From assembly GCA_040756085.1 (NCBI GenBank), contig JBFMAE010000425.1, forward strand, positions 1 through 9,337: a stretch of 9,337 bases of DNA, in the 5' to 3' direction. Both the position numbers and the translations under genes were made by a program. The DNA is from JBFMAE01 sp040756085 (GTDB taxonomy: Bacteria > Desulfobacterota > BSN033 > UBA1163). The notes below the pieces were generated by a model. It ran no database searches. It was given only the letters and a program-made list of their open reading frames with translations, and was not told the origin of the DNA. Shown here one piece after another: positions 1 to 6,691 of the stretch. Numbering within the stretch: the stretch's first letter is position 1; every line of letters starts with the position of its first letter.

Positions 1-374
1 TCGGGCCAGCAGAGGGGACAGAGGTTCAGAAGGCCTTTGAGACGATGGAGGATACCACGCCCATTCTGGCAAAAGGGCTTTCCCTTCTCCAAATAGCCTC
101 CGTGATGGAAGGGTGCCAGCTCTTCATCGGAAATGATTCTGGTATTTCCCATATGGCCGCTGCATTGGGGCTCCATACGATTGCCATTTTTGGACCGACG
201 GATCCAACGGTCTGGTCTCCCAGGGGAGAGAAAGTGTTAGTCATTCGCAGGGAGATTCCCTGTTCACCATGTCCCCAGGAACGATTCTTCCTTTGCAAAA
301 ATTTTGAATGTCTGAAAATGATTGAAACAGAGGAGGTTCTGAAAGGGTTGGAGAAAATGGGAGTGGCAGTTTAA
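1..374 (+). CDS. Glycosyltransferase family 9 (ADP-heptose:LPS heptosyltransferase-like), C-terminal part
   Basis: This is the 3' end of a gene that enters from the left edge; the frame is open from base 3 and closes with TAA at 372-374. The visible 123 residues carry the family 9 signature: GNDSGISHMAAALG, then IFGPTDPTVWSP, the nucleotide-sugar-binding C-terminal Rossmann domain of ADP-heptose:LPS heptosyltransferases. A Cys cluster (CSPCP, then two further Cys) near the C-terminus is common in this subfamily. The family transfers heptose, or a related sugar, from the ADP-sugar to lipid A-core oligosaccharide at the inner face of the cytoplasmic membrane. The internal ATG at 45 is not the start, because coding continues upstream of it. 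The exact acceptor (heptosyltransferase I, II or another core transferase) cannot be told from this fragment. Confidence 0.9.
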   Translation, partial: GPAEGTEVQKAFETMEDTTPILAKGLSLLQIASVMEGCQLFIGNDSGISHMAAALGLHTIAIFGPTDPTVWSPRGEKVLVIRREIPCSPCPQERFFLCKNFECLKMIETEEVLKGLEKMGVAV

Positions 375-398
375 ATCCTTACAGGAAGGAGGAAAAAG

Positions 399-656
399 AT
401 GGAAGAAAAGAAGATCGGTGAAGTGATTAAATATTTTGGAAAGATCGGTGTGGCAGCGGTACGTCTATCCGAAGGGTCGTTGAAAGTCGGGGATACCATC
501 CACATTGTCGGTCATACCTCGGATGTCACCCAGACGGTCGATTCGATGCAGATCGAGAATAAGAATGTTCAGGAGGCGGGTCCTGGTGCGGATGTCGGGA
601 TTAAAGCGAAAGATAAGGTGAGAGAACACGACGTCGTTTATAAGGTCGTGGAGTGA
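399..656 (+). CDS. Stand-alone EF-Tu domain II-like small protein (translation elongation factor-like)
   Basis: The 85-residue protein resembles only domain II (the beta barrel) of translational GTPases. It begins MEEKKIGEVIKYFGKIGVAA, followed by SLKVGDTIHIVGHTSD and a C-terminal KAKDKVREHDVVYKVVE, matching the EF-Tu/IF2 pattern in which the barrel binds aminoacyl-tRNA or the ribosome. There is no G domain, so it cannot be a GTPase. Proteins of this size are annotated as translation elongation factor-like proteins in several anaerobic lineages; their function is unknown to me. The ATG has a perfect Shine-Dalgarno AAGGAGG at 386-392, six bases upstream. The gene lies 24 bases after the glycosyltransferase and 7 bases before the radical SAM gene, so the three may be co-transcribed. 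The family call is fairly sure; a role is not claimed. Confidence 0.8.
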   Translation: MEEKKIGEVIKYFGKIGVAAVRLSEGSLKVGDTIHIVGHTSDVTQTVDSMQIENKNVQEAGPGADVGIKAKDKVREHDVVYKVVE

Positions 657-663
657 GCGAGGA

Positions 664-1785
664 TTGTTGAAAAGGGGTGAGGCACAGGAAAGGGGAGTGT
701 GTTGTGCCTGCGGGAAAGGGGGAAGGATTCTTTCGGAAATCCTTCCGGTCTGTTTGGATTGCCTTCGATCAGGAAGGGAGGAGATCGAACCCTTCCGCCA
801 GGAAGCTCACCTCCGATCCCGGAAGCCCTTTCGATTAGTTGATACTCCTCCCCGAGATGCTTCTGGCATCCTCTGTCAGGTCTGTGTCAATCAATGCCGA
901 ATTCCAGAAGGCGGTTGGGGCTACTGTGGTCTGAGAACCCAAAAGGGGAAAGCTCTTCATGGGGTTTCAGCCGAAGAGGGAAATGTAAGTTGGTATTACG
1001 ATAGGCTCCCTACCAACTGTGTAGGAGACTGGGTCTGTCCGGGCGGGACCGGTGCTGGATATCCCAAGTTTGCCTGTACCGATGGTCCAGAATATGGGTT
1101 TAAGAACCTTGCGGTTTTCTATCATGGATGCTCTTTTGACTGCCTATTCTGTCAGAACTGGACATATCGAGAACGGGTCTGGGATAGAGCGAGGGCCAGC
1201 CCAGAAGAGTTGGCCCAGTCCGTCGATGACCGGACCAGTTGCATCTGTTACTTCGGGGGTGATCCCACTCCTCAGCTTCCTCACGCCATCAACTGTTCGA
1301 AAAAAGCCCTGGAGAGAACAAAAGGAAGGATCCTCCGGATCTGCTGGGAGACGAATGGTTCCATGAATCCGGGCTTGTTAGAAGAGATGGTGGACCTCTC
1401 TTTGACTTCAGGGGGAAGTATCAAATTTGATATCAAGGCGTGGAACGATTCCCTTCATACCGCCCTTTGCGGGATTTCCAATGAGAGGACAAAGGAGAAT
1501 TTTGAGCGTGTCTCCCGACAGGCCAAAAAGAGGAAGGAACCACCCCTCCTGATTGCCAGCACCCTCCTCGTTCCAGGCTATATCGATGAAGAGGAGGTTC
1601 GGGGGATTTCGAGATGGATCGCTTCGCTCGATCCAGATATCCCCTATGCCTTGTTAGCCTTTTACCCCCAGTTCTTCTTCAAAGATCTACCTGTGACTCC
1701 AAGAGATTTGGCTTTTCGCTGTAAGGAGGTTGCCGAGAGAGAAGGACTCCGAAAGGTGAGGATTGGAAATTTGCATCTGCTTTAA
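664..1785 (+). CDS. Radical SAM protein, pyruvate-formate-lyase-activase-like (COG1180/COG1313 type) with extra Cys clusters
   Basis: The 373-residue protein holds the radical SAM [4Fe-4S] motif C156-x3-C160-x2-C163 in HGCSFDCLFCQNW, which binds S-adenosylmethionine and generates the 5'-deoxyadenosyl radical. A GGD motif at 198-200 stands where the family's glycine-rich SAM-binding segment lies. Two further Cys sets precede the core: a zinc-ribbon-like C13-x2-C16 / C30-x2-C33, and C71-x2-C74-x3-C78 with C88 (ending GYCGLR), typical of activase-like COG1180 members. Additional Cys at 119, 125 and 138 could ligate another cluster. No glycyl-radical enzyme or AMMECR1/Memo gene is next to it, so the substrate is unknown. 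The start is uncertain: TTG 664 lies 7 bases after the previous stop with AGGA directly against it, whereas GTG 697 has the purine run AGGAAAGGGGA immediately upstream and would still keep the zinc-ribbon Cys. Confidence 0.85.
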   Translation: MLKRGEAQERGVCCACGKGGRILSEILPVCLDCLRSGREEIEPFRQEAHLRSRKPFRLVDTPPRDASGILCQVCVNQCRIPEGGWGYCGLRTQKGKALHGVSAEEGNVSWYYDRLPTNCVGDWVCPGGTGAGYPKFACTDGPEYGFKNLAVFYHGCSFDCLFCQNWTYRERVWDRARASPEELAQSVDDRTSCICYFGGDPTPQLPHAINCSKKALERTKGRILRICWETNGSMNPGLLEEMVDLSLTSGGSIKFDIKAWNDSLHTALCGISNERTKENFERVSRQAKKRKEPPLLIASTLLVPGYIDEEEVRGISRWIASLDPDIPYALLAFYPQFFFKDLPVTPRDLAFRCKEVAEREGLRKVRIGNLHLL

Positions 1786-1825
1786 CAGTCACAACTTCCA
1801 TTCTCCTTCGACAGAAGAGACACTC

Positions 1826-1868
1826 ATTTCCCCTCTCCCTTGATGGGAGAGGATGCGGGTGAGGGTGG
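1826..1868 (+). repeat. Short dispersed-type palindromic repeat (hairpin) upstream of hsdR
   Basis: A perfect 8-bp stem, CCTCTCCC (1832-1839) with GGGAGAGG (1845-1852), encloses the loop TTGAT. It is followed by a G-rich arm, GCGGGTGAGGGTGG (1855-1868), which can compete for pairing with the C-rich left arm. The pattern of C-rich arm, TTGATGGGAGAGG and GGGTGAGGGTG resembles an intergenic repeat I recall from deltaproteobacterial-type genomes; copy number cannot be tested in this window. There is no T-run after the stem, so it is not a canonical terminator. It fills much of the 91-base gap between the radical SAM gene and hsdR, at the boundary of the RM island. Confidence 0.6.
1861..1868 (+). 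promoter_or_regulatory. Probable hsdR ribosome binding site inside the palindromic repeat
   Basis: GAGGGTGG, the 3' end of the palindromic repeat, sits eight bases before the hsdR ATG at 1877. It is the only purine-rich Shine-Dalgarno-like stretch at a workable distance. The G-rich arm could also pair with the C-rich left arm of the repeat, which might modulate initiation. Confidence 0.4.
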
Positions 1869-1876
1869 TATAAGAT

Positions 1877-4216
1877 ATGAGATCCAATACTTTCTTAAGC
1901 GAAGCAGATACCAAAGCAAAATTGATTGATCCAGTTCTCCATCAAAGGGGTTGGACAGAAGACCTCATTCGTCGTGAAGAGACAGAATGTGGGATTGATG
2001 TTATTGACGGTAAACCAAGACGTAGGGAAAGAGGGAGAATAGATTACCTTTTAAGGGTGAGAGTAAATATTAACAGCCAACCTATTGCCGTTGCACTGAT
2101 CGAAGCCAAAAGAAGTGATGACCCCCCGGATAAAGGACTTGAGCAGGGAAAGAAATATGCCCGTTTAAACCATGTTCCTTTTGTCTATTCTTCCAATGGT
2201 CACCTCTTTGTAGAATATGACCACTTTAAAGGAATAACCTCACAACCCCTGTCAATAGGAGAATTTCCAACTCCATCGGAGCTACGCCAACGCTATGAGA
2301 ATGGCATTGGAATCTCATTGGAAAATGAAAATGCCAAGCCCTTACTTGTTCCATATTCCGGTGGCGAAGCAAGTCGAAGATATTACCAAGATGCAGCGAT
2401 CCGTGCGGCCTTGGAGAAAATAGCCCAAGGAGAAAAGAGGCTTCTTCTCTTCTTGGCTACGGGTTCAGGAAAGACCTTTATTGCAGTCCATATTTTGAAG
2501 AAGATTGCTGACGCAGGGCAGCTTCGTCGAGCCTTATTTGTTTGTGATAGGGATGAGTTACGAACCCAGGGACTTGGGGCTTTCCAGAATGTTTTTGGCT
2601 CTGATGCCACAGAAGTCAGCACAACGAATCCCCAGAAGAATGCTCGCATCTTGATAGCAACCTATCAAACGCTCAATGTGGCAGGAGAAACTGAAGATGC
2701 AAAATTTTTCCTCGACCATTATCCTAGAAATTATTTCAGTCATATCATCATTGATGAATGCCACAGAAGCGCGTGGGGGAGATGGAGTATTGTGCTCCGA
2801 CAAAACCCAGAGGCTGTCCAAATTGGGCTCACTGCAACCCCACGCTCCTTTGTAGGGGGTACGCCAGAGGAACGTCGGGAAGATGAAGAAATTACGGCTA
2901 ATAATCTCCGATACTTTGGAGATCCGATTTATGAATATGATATGGCACAGGGGATCGAGGATGGTTATCTCCCTGCCTGTGAAGTCATCAGGCGAGATGT
3001 AAATCTGGATAGAATAGGAGTCACACGGGAGGATATTGAGCGTCTGGGAGCAAAAGATGCGAAAACCGGTCAAACGATCAGGCCTGATGAAACCCGCGAG
3101 CATTATGAAGCTCCTTCTTTTGAAGATCTGATTCAGTTACCTGACAGGGTAAAAACCATGTGCCAGGACCTCTTTGAAATGTTCCTCCAAACTGGCGGAC
3201 CCCACCAGAAGACCGTTATTTTTTGCACAAGGGATACTCATGCTGATGCTGTTAGCGCCGAAATAAATAATCTCTATGCTCAATGGTGTACTCAAAACGG
3301 ACAACAACGCCTCGATCCTTATGCCTTCAAATGCACTGCCGCAGTGGGTGGAAGCCAGTATATTGCTGATTTACGAGGCTCAGAACGAAGCCATTTTGTC
3401 GCATCCACCGTTGATTTAATCACCACAGGCGTCGATGTCCCAATACTTCGTAATGTGGTCTTTTTTAAATATGTCCGATCTCCCATTGCATTCCAGCAAA
3501 TGATGGGCAGAGGTTCAAGAATTCATCTCCCAACCAATAAGTTAATGTTTCGCGTCTATGATTATACAGATGCAACCCGCCTCTTAGGTGAAGATTTTAT
3601 AGTTAGACCAAGGCCACCAGGCCCACCAGGGCCTCCATCGCCACCCGAAAAAATCATTCGTGTTGAAGGATTTGACGTTCATATCAATCCTGCCGGCACC
3701 TATATTGTGACAAAAATAGGCGATCGATTGGGAATGGTTACTATCGAAGAATACAAACAAAAGCTGGCCCAACATCTTATCGAAGAAGCGAAAACACTGG
3801 ATGATTTTCGCAGCCTATGGATTGACCCGCAGAAGCGGAAAACGCTTATTGGGCTTTTGCCTGATGATGGACAGGGTTTGCGATTACTACGAGAACTCTT
3901 GAAATATCAGGATTATGATCTCTATGATGTCCTGGCAGAGGTTGGTTATGGAATTGCCCCCAAAAACCGAGCTGAGCGTGTTTCCTCTCTGAGATATAAA
4001 CACAGCAGTTGGTTTGATAACCTCCCTCAAAGGACCAGTAACACCTTAATCGCTCTTGCCAGCCAGTTTGAAAAGGGTGGCACAGAAGAGTTGGAAAATC
4101 CCTTTATATTCAATGCCCCCGATGTTATTAAAGCAGGAGGTCTTGAGGCTTTGAGGGTTTTAGGTGAACCCAGAGATATTATACATGAAACAAAAAAGAG
4201 GCTTTTCGCAGTATGA
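1877..4216 (+). CDS. hsdR: Type I restriction enzyme R subunit (EcoEI-type HsdR)
   Basis: The 779-residue protein is the motor and nuclease subunit of a type I restriction enzyme: it translocates DNA and cuts away from the recognition site when bound to HsdM2S. The N-terminal HSDR_N nuclease domain shows the PD-(D/E)xK arrangement D56 ... E76-A-K78. Superfamily 2 helicase motifs follow in order: Walker A ATGSGKT (194-200), DECH (293-296), LTATP (318-322), and motif VI QQMMGRGSR (540-548). A proline/glycine-rich linker (about 576-592) joins the motor to the EcoEI-type C-terminal domain, which contacts the methylase core. Length is normal for this subfamily and all key residues are present, so the enzyme is probably active. 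The ATG at 1877 follows a GAGGGTGG supplied by the upstream palindromic repeat. The stop TGA overlaps the next ATG by 4 bases, indicating translational coupling. Confidence 0.95.
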   Translation: MRSNTFLSEADTKAKLIDPVLHQRGWTEDLIRREETECGIDVIDGKPRRRERGRIDYLLRVRVNINSQPIAVALIEAKRSDDPPDKGLEQGKKYARLNHVPFVYSSNGHLFVEYDHFKGITSQPLSIGEFPTPSELRQRYENGIGISLENENAKPLLVPYSGGEASRRYYQDAAIRAALEKIAQGEKRLLLFLATGSGKTFIAVHILKKIADAGQLRRALFVCDRDELRTQGLGAFQNVFGSDATEVSTTNPQKNARILIATYQTLNVAGETEDAKFFLDHYPRNYFSHIIIDECHRSAWGRWSIVLRQNPEAVQIGLTATPRSFVGGTPEERREDEEITANNLRYFGDPIYEYDMAQGIEDGYLPACEVIRRDVNLDRIGVTREDIERLGAKDAKTGQTIRPDETREHYEAPSFEDLIQLPDRVKTMCQDLFEMFLQTGGPHQKTVIFCTRDTHADAVSAEINNLYAQWCTQNGQQRLDPYAFKCTAAVGGSQYIADLRGSERSHFVASTVDLITTGVDVPILRNVVFFKYVRSPIAFQQMMGRGSRIHLPTNKLMFRVYDYTDATRLLGEDFIVRPRPPGPPGPPSPPEKIIRVEGFDVHINPAGTYIVTKIGDRLGMVTIEEYKQKLAQHLIEEAKTLDDFRSLWIDPQKRKTLIGLLPDDGQGLRLLRELLKYQDYDLYDVLAEVGYGIAPKNRAERVSSLRYKHSSWFDNLPQRTSNTLIALASQFEKGGTEELENPFIFNAPDVIKAGGLEALRVLGEPRDIIHETKKRLFAV

Positions 4217-5142
4217 ACTCACCAATTGCCCCTGAAAAGAAAGCATTTGATTTCCTTGTTGCAAATTCAATCTATCCAATGGTTAGCAAGAAAGGAAAGA
4301 TTTTCTTTAGAGGGTTAACGAAGAGAGGTCTGTCGAACACCGAAAGGGCGAATGAGCTAATCACACAACTGAGTATAAGGACAGCCGAAGACTGCGAAAG
4401 AATAAGAAAAGAAGTTAAAGAGGCTGTGGCTACCCAGAGACCAACCCGGCCTATTAAAGAATGGATAAAAGAGGAGAGGCCGAGAGAAATGCTGATCAAA
4501 TACGGTTCCGAAGCTCTCCCATTATCCAAACTTCTGGCGATAATCCTCAGGACAGGGAAGGAGGGAACAAATGCAGAAGAATTATCGAAGAGATTGTTAA
4601 ATCATTTTAGGACATTAAGAGAAATTGATTCTGCACCAATTTCTGAAATCTGTAAAATGGAGGGGATAGGTTATGCAAAAGCAGTCCAAATAAAAGCCGC
4701 ATTGGAAATCGGTAAAAGGCTTTACAAAGAAGAAGCAGAAAAGAAGAAAAAGATTAAAAAGGCTGATGATGTTATCGGGTATGTCGGTGAATATTACGGC
4801 CCATACTTAAGAGATGCAAAGAAAGAGTATTTTCATGTGATCCTCTTGGACATTAAGAACAAACCCGTCCACAATATCGAAATAAGTAAAGGCAGTCTGA
4901 ATGTGGCGGTCGTAGACCCAAAAGAGATTATAAAAGAGGCGACAATAAGGTCTGCGGCTTCGATCATTTTGATTCATAACCATCCCTCAGGAGAAACAGA
5001 GCCTTCCTCCGAAGATATCAATTTAACAAACCGCATCATTCAAGCTTGTGACCTTGTAGGTATAAAGGTCTTAGACCATATCATCATTGGTAAAAATACG
5101 GAGGATTATTTCAGCTTTACAAAAGAAAGGCTGATAAAATGA
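4213..5142 (+). CDS. RadC-like JAB/MPN-domain protein with an extra N-terminal domain
   Basis: Residues from about 88 to the end match RadC (UPF0758). A helix-hairpin-helix segment, MEGIGYAKAVQIKAALEIG, lies around 149-167. A JAMM metalloprotease-like site follows with E223, H255-x-H257 in HNHPSG and D268, so all metal ligands are present; the protein ends in the usual LDHIIIG block. RadC itself is about 220 residues, so this 309-residue protein carries about 85 additional N-terminal residues (around IFFRGLTKRGLSNTERANEL) that I do not recognise. The old 'DNA repair' label for RadC is poorly supported. RadC proteins are frequent in mobile and defence islands, and their biochemical role is not settled. 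The gene overlaps hsdR by 4 bases (ATGA) and overlaps the following gene the same way, so it is an integral operon member rather than a chance neighbour. Confidence 0.85.
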   Translation: MNSPIAPEKKAFDFLVANSIYPMVSKKGKIFFRGLTKRGLSNTERANELITQLSIRTAEDCERIRKEVKEAVATQRPTRPIKEWIKEERPREMLIKYGSEALPLSKLLAIILRTGKEGTNAEELSKRLLNHFRTLREIDSAPISEICKMEGIGYAKAVQIKAALEIGKRLYKEEAEKKKKIKKADDVIGYVGEYYGPYLRDAKKEYFHVILLDIKNKPVHNIEISKGSLNVAVVDPKEIIKEATIRSAASIILIHNHPSGETEPSSEDINLTNRIIQACDLVGIKVLDHIIIGKNTEDYFSFTKERLIK

Positions 5143-6488
5143 AAAAGGAACTTAAAAACTTGTTAAGTTCTGGAGAAACTGAAACTATTGAGTTCAAGGA
5201 AAACCCTAATGAATCATTTTATAAAACCATTTCTGCCTTTGCCAATACAAAAGGTGGAAGGATTCTTCTTGGTATTGATAAAAATGGAAATCTTAAAGGA
5301 GTGGATGAATCCAATGCATTCTTGGAGGATTTGACCAATCGCATTGTGAACAAACTATCCCTATATCCTGAACTTGAGACAATTGATACTGGTGGAAAGC
5401 GTGTCATTGTAGTTAAGATTCCCCGGCATGGTTATCCTGTCTCATACGGAGGTCATTATTACGAGCGAGTTGGAAACACTACCCGTGAAATGAGTTCACC
5501 AAGACTTCGCGCCTTTATGTTGAGCAATTTGCCATGGGATTCTATTACAAGAGATTTTTCGTATGATGAGATAGATATTGAAACAGTGAATTTATTCGTC
5601 CGTCTCGCAGTTGGAAAGAAAAGGCTTGCAGATATATCTCTTGATGAATCGCCAAAAACAGTTCTGGAAAAATTGGAACTCATTTCAGATGGAGAACTGA
5701 AAAATGGAGCAATTCTAATCTTTGGAAAAAATCCACAGAAACATTTTATTAATCACTGCGTTAGAATAGGACGGTTCAAAACAGAAACCATTATAATTGA
5801 TGACAAATGGGCAAAAGGGAACCTTTTTCAGCAGTTTGAGGAGACCATAAACATCCTCAAGCAGTTTATAAGTGTCAGATATGAGATAAAAGACTTTCAA
5901 AGGGAAGACATCTGGGACTATCCAATCCCTGCTCTCCGCGAGGCGGTACTCAATGCCCTGACGCATCGGGATTACTTTAATATTGCAAATTTCATTCTGA
6001 TAAAGGTTTATGATGACCATATCTGGTTTTCTAATCCAGGTGGACTTCCCGAGGGAATAGCCATTGAAGAATTGAAAAAGCCCCATGGTTCATTTTTGCG
6101 AAATCCTTTGATTGCCAAAGTATTTTATCTCGCAGGTTTCATCGAACAATACGGCAGTGGTACTGTTCGTATGGTTGAATGGATGAAGGAAGCAGGCCTC
6201 CCAGAACCCGAATATAAGGAGGAGATGGGTGGTTTTTCAGTATATTTCTACAAGGACATTTACACAGAAGAAAATTTGAAGAATATGGGATTAAATGGTC
6301 GGCAAGTTAAGGCTGTAATGTATGTAAAAGAAAAGAAAGGGATTACGAACAAGGAGTATCAGAAACTTAATGATGTTTCAAATAAGACTGCTTATTTGGA
6401 ATTATCTGATATTGTGGGAAAAGGTGTATTTGTGATAGAAGGAAGTGGGAGAACAATCGGGTACGCCTTAAAGGTAATGAAAAAGTAA
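5139..6488 (+). CDS. AlbA_2 (Schlafen-type) / GHKL ATPase / winged-helix protein
   Basis: The 449-residue protein combines three parts. The N-terminal AlbA_2 (Schlafen AlbA) domain spans about 10-125, with ETIEFKENPNE, FANTKGGRILLGI and YYERVGNTTREM. A middle GHKL/HATPase domain spans about 260-370, with the N box LREAVLNALTHRDY (267-279), NPGGLPEG (299-306) and QYGSG (337-341). A C-terminal helix-turn-helix segment spans about 386-447. Such COG2865-type proteins are annotated as transcriptional regulators or ATP-binding proteins and are frequent accessory genes in type I RM loci; their function there is unknown, with control of the operon or nucleic-acid binding possible. It overlaps the radC-like gene by 4 bases (ATGA). 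The stop TAA falls inside an 11-bp tandem repeat, and the same frame continues downstream as coding-like low-complexity sequence interrupted by stops, so the C-terminus may be variable or eroded. Confidence 0.85.
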   Translation: MKKELKNLLSSGETETIEFKENPNESFYKTISAFANTKGGRILLGIDKNGNLKGVDESNAFLEDLTNRIVNKLSLYPELETIDTGGKRVIVVKIPRHGYPVSYGGHYYERVGNTTREMSSPRLRAFMLSNLPWDSITRDFSYDEIDIETVNLFVRLAVGKKRLADISLDESPKTVLEKLELISDGELKNGAILIFGKNPQKHFINHCVRIGRFKTETIIIDDKWAKGNLFQQFEETINILKQFISVRYEIKDFQREDIWDYPIPALREAVLNALTHRDYFNIANFILIKVYDDHIWFSNPGGLPEGIAIEELKKPHGSFLRNPLIAKVFYLAGFIEQYGSGTVRMVEWMKEAGLPEPEYKEEMGGFSVYFYKDIYTEENLKNMGLNGRQVKAVMYVKEKKGITNKEYQKLNDVSNKTAYLELSDIVGKGVFVIEGSGRTIGYALKVMKK

Positions 6489-6511
6489 CGAAAAGGTAAT
6501 GAAAGTAATGA
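6473..6511 (+). repeat. 11-bp tandem repeat spanning the stop codon of the AlbA_2 gene
   Basis: Three and a half copies are seen: GGTAATGAAAA (6473-6483), AGTAACGAAAA (6484-6494), GGTAATGAAAG (6495-6505), then a partial TAATGA. The unit length is not a multiple of three, so copy-number change would move the AlbA_2 protein into another frame. The functional stop TAA (6486-6488) is inside the second copy. Confidence 0.65.
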
Positions 6512-6691
6512 TTAAGAAATGGAAACTGCGTAAATGACTCAAACGCCTAATAAACGAATCATAAACGACTCAAATGACTCATAATGGGCTTACAAAACTG
6601 CTCAGGAAATAGGCACAAAAGGGGCCGAAGGAGCATTAAAGGGGCGCCAAAGGGGCGAAATGAGCATCAAATCCGCAAAGATATAACCAAA
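6489..6691 (+). other. Low-complexity spacer, possible eroded C-terminal tail of the AlbA_2 protein
   Basis: Between the AlbA_2 stop and the preferred hsdS ATG lie 203 bases without a supported gene. In the AlbA_2 frame the sequence still reads like protein: RKGNESND, stop, EMETA, stop, MTQTPNKRIINDSNDS, stop, then about 33 residues including GTKGAEGALKGRQRGEMS, ending at TAA 6684-6686. That final stop lies five bases before the hsdS ATG at 6692, the spacing expected if this had been the original gene end. The DNA is built from degenerate units: roughly 10-bp AAACGACTCA-like units in 6532-6583, and AAAGGGGCG-like units at 6618, 6638 and 6649. No promoter, terminator or strong ribosome binding site was seen. 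Confidence 0.45.
6618..6657 (+). repeat. Short GC-rich direct repeats (AAAGGGGCG-like)
   Basis: AAAGGGGCC occurs at 6618-6626 and exact AAAGGGGCG at 6638-6646 and 6649-6657, with a degenerate GAAGGAGCA between them. This gives a local G-rich patch in an otherwise A+T-rich spacer directly before hsdS. In the AlbA_2 frame it encodes a KGAEGALKGRQRG-like stretch. Confidence 0.5.

Noticed and set aside
1832..1852. Factor-independent terminator after the radical SAM gene
   Set aside because: The stem is good but a G-rich arm rather than a T-run follows.
1840..1874. Sigma70-like promoter TTGATG ... TATAAG before hsdR
   Set aside because: The spacing is about 23 bases, well over the usual 17, the -10-like hexamer ends two bases before the ATG, and the TTGATG is part of the repeat loop.
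2558..3103. Long open frame on the minus strand inside hsdR
   Set aside because: It is antisense to intact, motif-bearing helicase sequence, its translation resembles no family, and no ribosome site fits; it is a shadow of hsdR.
4213..5142. Naming the RadC-like gene as a DNA repair gene
   Set aside because: The repair role historically attached to RadC is not well supported, and the extended form in an RM operon may act differently; no symbol assigned.
5715..6086. Minus-strand open frame inside the AlbA_2 gene
   Set aside because: The sense strand encodes the GHKL domain with recognisable motifs; the antisense product is not protein-like.
6584..6691. Upstream ATG for hsdS adding 36 residues
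   Set aside because: The added residues translate spacer repeats, there is no ribosome site, and HsdS proteins normally start just before the PPGW block; ATG 6692 fits better, though it also lacks a good Shine-Dalgarno.
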